A DNA stretch of 5,273 nt from the NCBI GenBank assembly GCA_024643705.1, contig JAHEML010000329.1, positions 1 through 5,273 on the forward strand, in the 5' to 3' direction. This DNA is from Caldilineaceae bacterium (GTDB lineage: Bacteria; Chloroflexota; Anaerolineae; Caldilineales; Caldilineaceae). The notes under the pieces are model-generated. The model was not told the origin of the DNA. It ran no database searches and saw only the letters and a program-made list of their open reading frames with translations. The translations under genes and the position numbers were made by a program. Positions 4,289 through 5,273 of this stretch are shown piece by piece (the stretch's first letter is position 1; each line of letters starts with the position of its first letter).

Positions 4289-5269
4289 CTACGCTTCCAA
4301 CCAGACGGGCGGCGCGGCGTCGACCCCATGTTTTTGAAAAATAGCGTCGATCTCCGCCCGCTCGTCGCTGCTCAGCGTCCACGACAGCCCACCCACGCTG
4401 GCTTCCACTTCGGCTGGGGTGCGGAAGCCGATCAGCCCCACGCTAACGGTCGGATTCGACAACACCCACTGGAAAGCCAGATGGGCAACGGTCTTGCCCC
4501 GGCGCGCGGCCAACCCCTTCAATTCCTCTACCACCGCTAAATTGGTGTCGAAATTTTCCGGGGCAAAGAGCTTCAGCCCAAACAGGCCGCCCTTGGATCG
4601 CCAATCGCTCTCGGCGAAGGTGGTTTGGGGGGTGAATGCGCCGGCCAGCAGCCCGTGGGCCAACGAGCCGTAGGCCATCACGCCGATACCGTTGTCCTGG
4701 CAATAGGGGAAGACCTCCCGCTCCATTCGACGGTCAAACAGATGGTACCCATATTGGCCCACATCCACCCGGCGCGCTGCCATAGAGCTTTCCAACTGGG
4801 CGCGACTGAAGTTGGAAACGCCCGCAAAGCGCGCCTTGCCCGATTGGACAATCTCTTCCAGCGCGCCCATGGTCTCAGCAAAGGGTGTCTGGAAGTCGGG
4901 CCAGTGGACAAGATAGACATCCACATAATCTGTGTTGAGGAATTTCAGGCTGCGCTCGATGGCAGCCAGAGCTTCCGGGCGGCGGCTGTCCCGGCCCCGA
5001 TCCCGATCTTTATGATGGATGCCAAACTTGGTCACCACCAGCACGTCTTTGCGCCGGTTGCCCAGGGCGCGGGCCAGAATTTCTTCGGATCGCCCCATGC
5101 CGTAGCCTTCGGCGGTGTCGAAGCAGTTGATGCCCAGGTCAATTGCCCGGTTGACAGCCGCGATCACTTCCCCCTCGTCGAAATGGCCGTAGCTGCCGCC
5201 GATCTCCCAGCAGCCAAAGCCGATGGCCGAAACCTGCATTCCCGTGCGGCCAAAGGGTCGGTATTCCAT
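4289..5269 (-). CDS. Aldo/keto reductase
   Basis: A 326-residue NAD(P)H-dependent TIM-barrel oxidoreductase of the AKR superfamily, interconverting carbonyls and alcohols in the cytosol. The N-terminus MEYRPFGRTGMQVSAIGFG is the standard AKR opening. The catalytic tetrad is complete: D51 (in FDTAEGYG), Y56, K81 (in VVTKFG) and H122 (in DVYLVHWPD). GVSNFSRAQL (150-159) and a late GLIGFRTPAEVEAS (278-291) match the substrate-side and cofactor-binding regions, with R283 in the usual cofactor position. Length is normal, and the pattern is that of the AKR11/AKR12-like bacterial enzymes rather than eukaryotic aldose reductases. The start at 5269 is chosen by the family N-terminus, since only four bases upstream are visible and no ribosome binding site can be checked. 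It is the first of four same-strand genes, but a terminator-like hairpin separates it from the RraA-family gene. Its substrate, possibly a sugar or sugar-derived aldehyde, is inferred from neighbours only. Confidence 0.95.
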   Translation of the reverse strand: MEYRPFGRTGMQVSAIGFGCWEIGGSYGHFDEGEVIAAVNRAIDLGINCFDTAEGYGMGRSEEILARALGNRRKDVLVVTKFGIHHKDRDRGRDSRRPEALAAIERSLKFLNTDYVDVYLVHWPDFQTPFAETMGALEEIVQSGKARFAGVSNFSRAQLESSMAARRVDVGQYGYHLFDRRMEREVFPYCQDNGIGVMAYGSLAHGLLAGAFTPQTTFAESDWRSKGGLFGLKLFAPENFDTNLAVVEELKGLAARRGKTVAHLAFQWVLSNPTVSVGLIGFRTPAEVEASVGGLSWTLSSDERAEIDAIFQKHGVDAAPPVWLEA

Positions 5270-5273
5270 GGCA

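Noticed and set aside
3438..4337. 299-codon plus-strand open frame
   Set aside because: It is antisense to the RraA-family gene and runs across the terminator-like gap. Its product is His/Gln-rich without a fold signature.

Overview
The window looks like an ordinary chromosomal stretch of a moderately GC-rich, free-living bacterium (roughly 55-60% GC by eye). Gene content (a creatininase-family hydrolase, a UxuA-like dehydratase, an RraA-like aldolase and an aldo/keto reductase) and the short tandem repeats in the gaps remind me of environmental Chloroflexota (Anaerolineae/Caldilineae type). That is an impression from gene and repeat style, not a demonstrated placement.

Layout, left to right. 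Positions 1-503 (minus) hold the first 167 codons of glutamyl-tRNA synthetase (gltX), cut by the window edge. A 234-bp divergent gap (504-737) follows, with a purine-rich repeat tract and weak promoter-like elements. Positions 738-1268 (plus) encode a small thioredoxin-fold [2Fe-2S] ferredoxin-like protein with four cysteines and a basic Ala/Arg-rich tail. It converges, over a 28-bp gap, on four minus-strand genes read right to left: aldo/keto reductase (5269-4289), RraA-family aldolase-like protein (4220-3339), UxuA/mannonate-dehydratase-family protein (3196-2240) and creatininase-family hydrolase (2121-1297).

The four minus-strand genes point the same way but are separated by gaps of 68, 142 and 118 bp. 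Each of these gaps holds a different short repeat or hairpin, so tight translational coupling is unlikely. The clearest signal is a hairpin plus T-tract just after the aldo/keto reductase gene, which reads as an intrinsic terminator or attenuator. The gap after the RraA gene contains a GC-rich 100-bp nested direct/inverted repeat.

Functionally the four enzymes could form one sugar-acid route: oxidation or reduction by the aldo/keto reductase, opening of a cyclic lactone or amide by the creatininase homologue, dehydration by the UxuA homologue to a 2-keto-3-deoxy acid, and retro-aldol cleavage by the RraA homologue. No transporter, regulator or kinase lies in the window, so the substrate cannot be read from it. 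gltX and the ferredoxin-like gene look unrelated to this set. I see no tRNA, rRNA, CRISPR array, transposase or phage gene.
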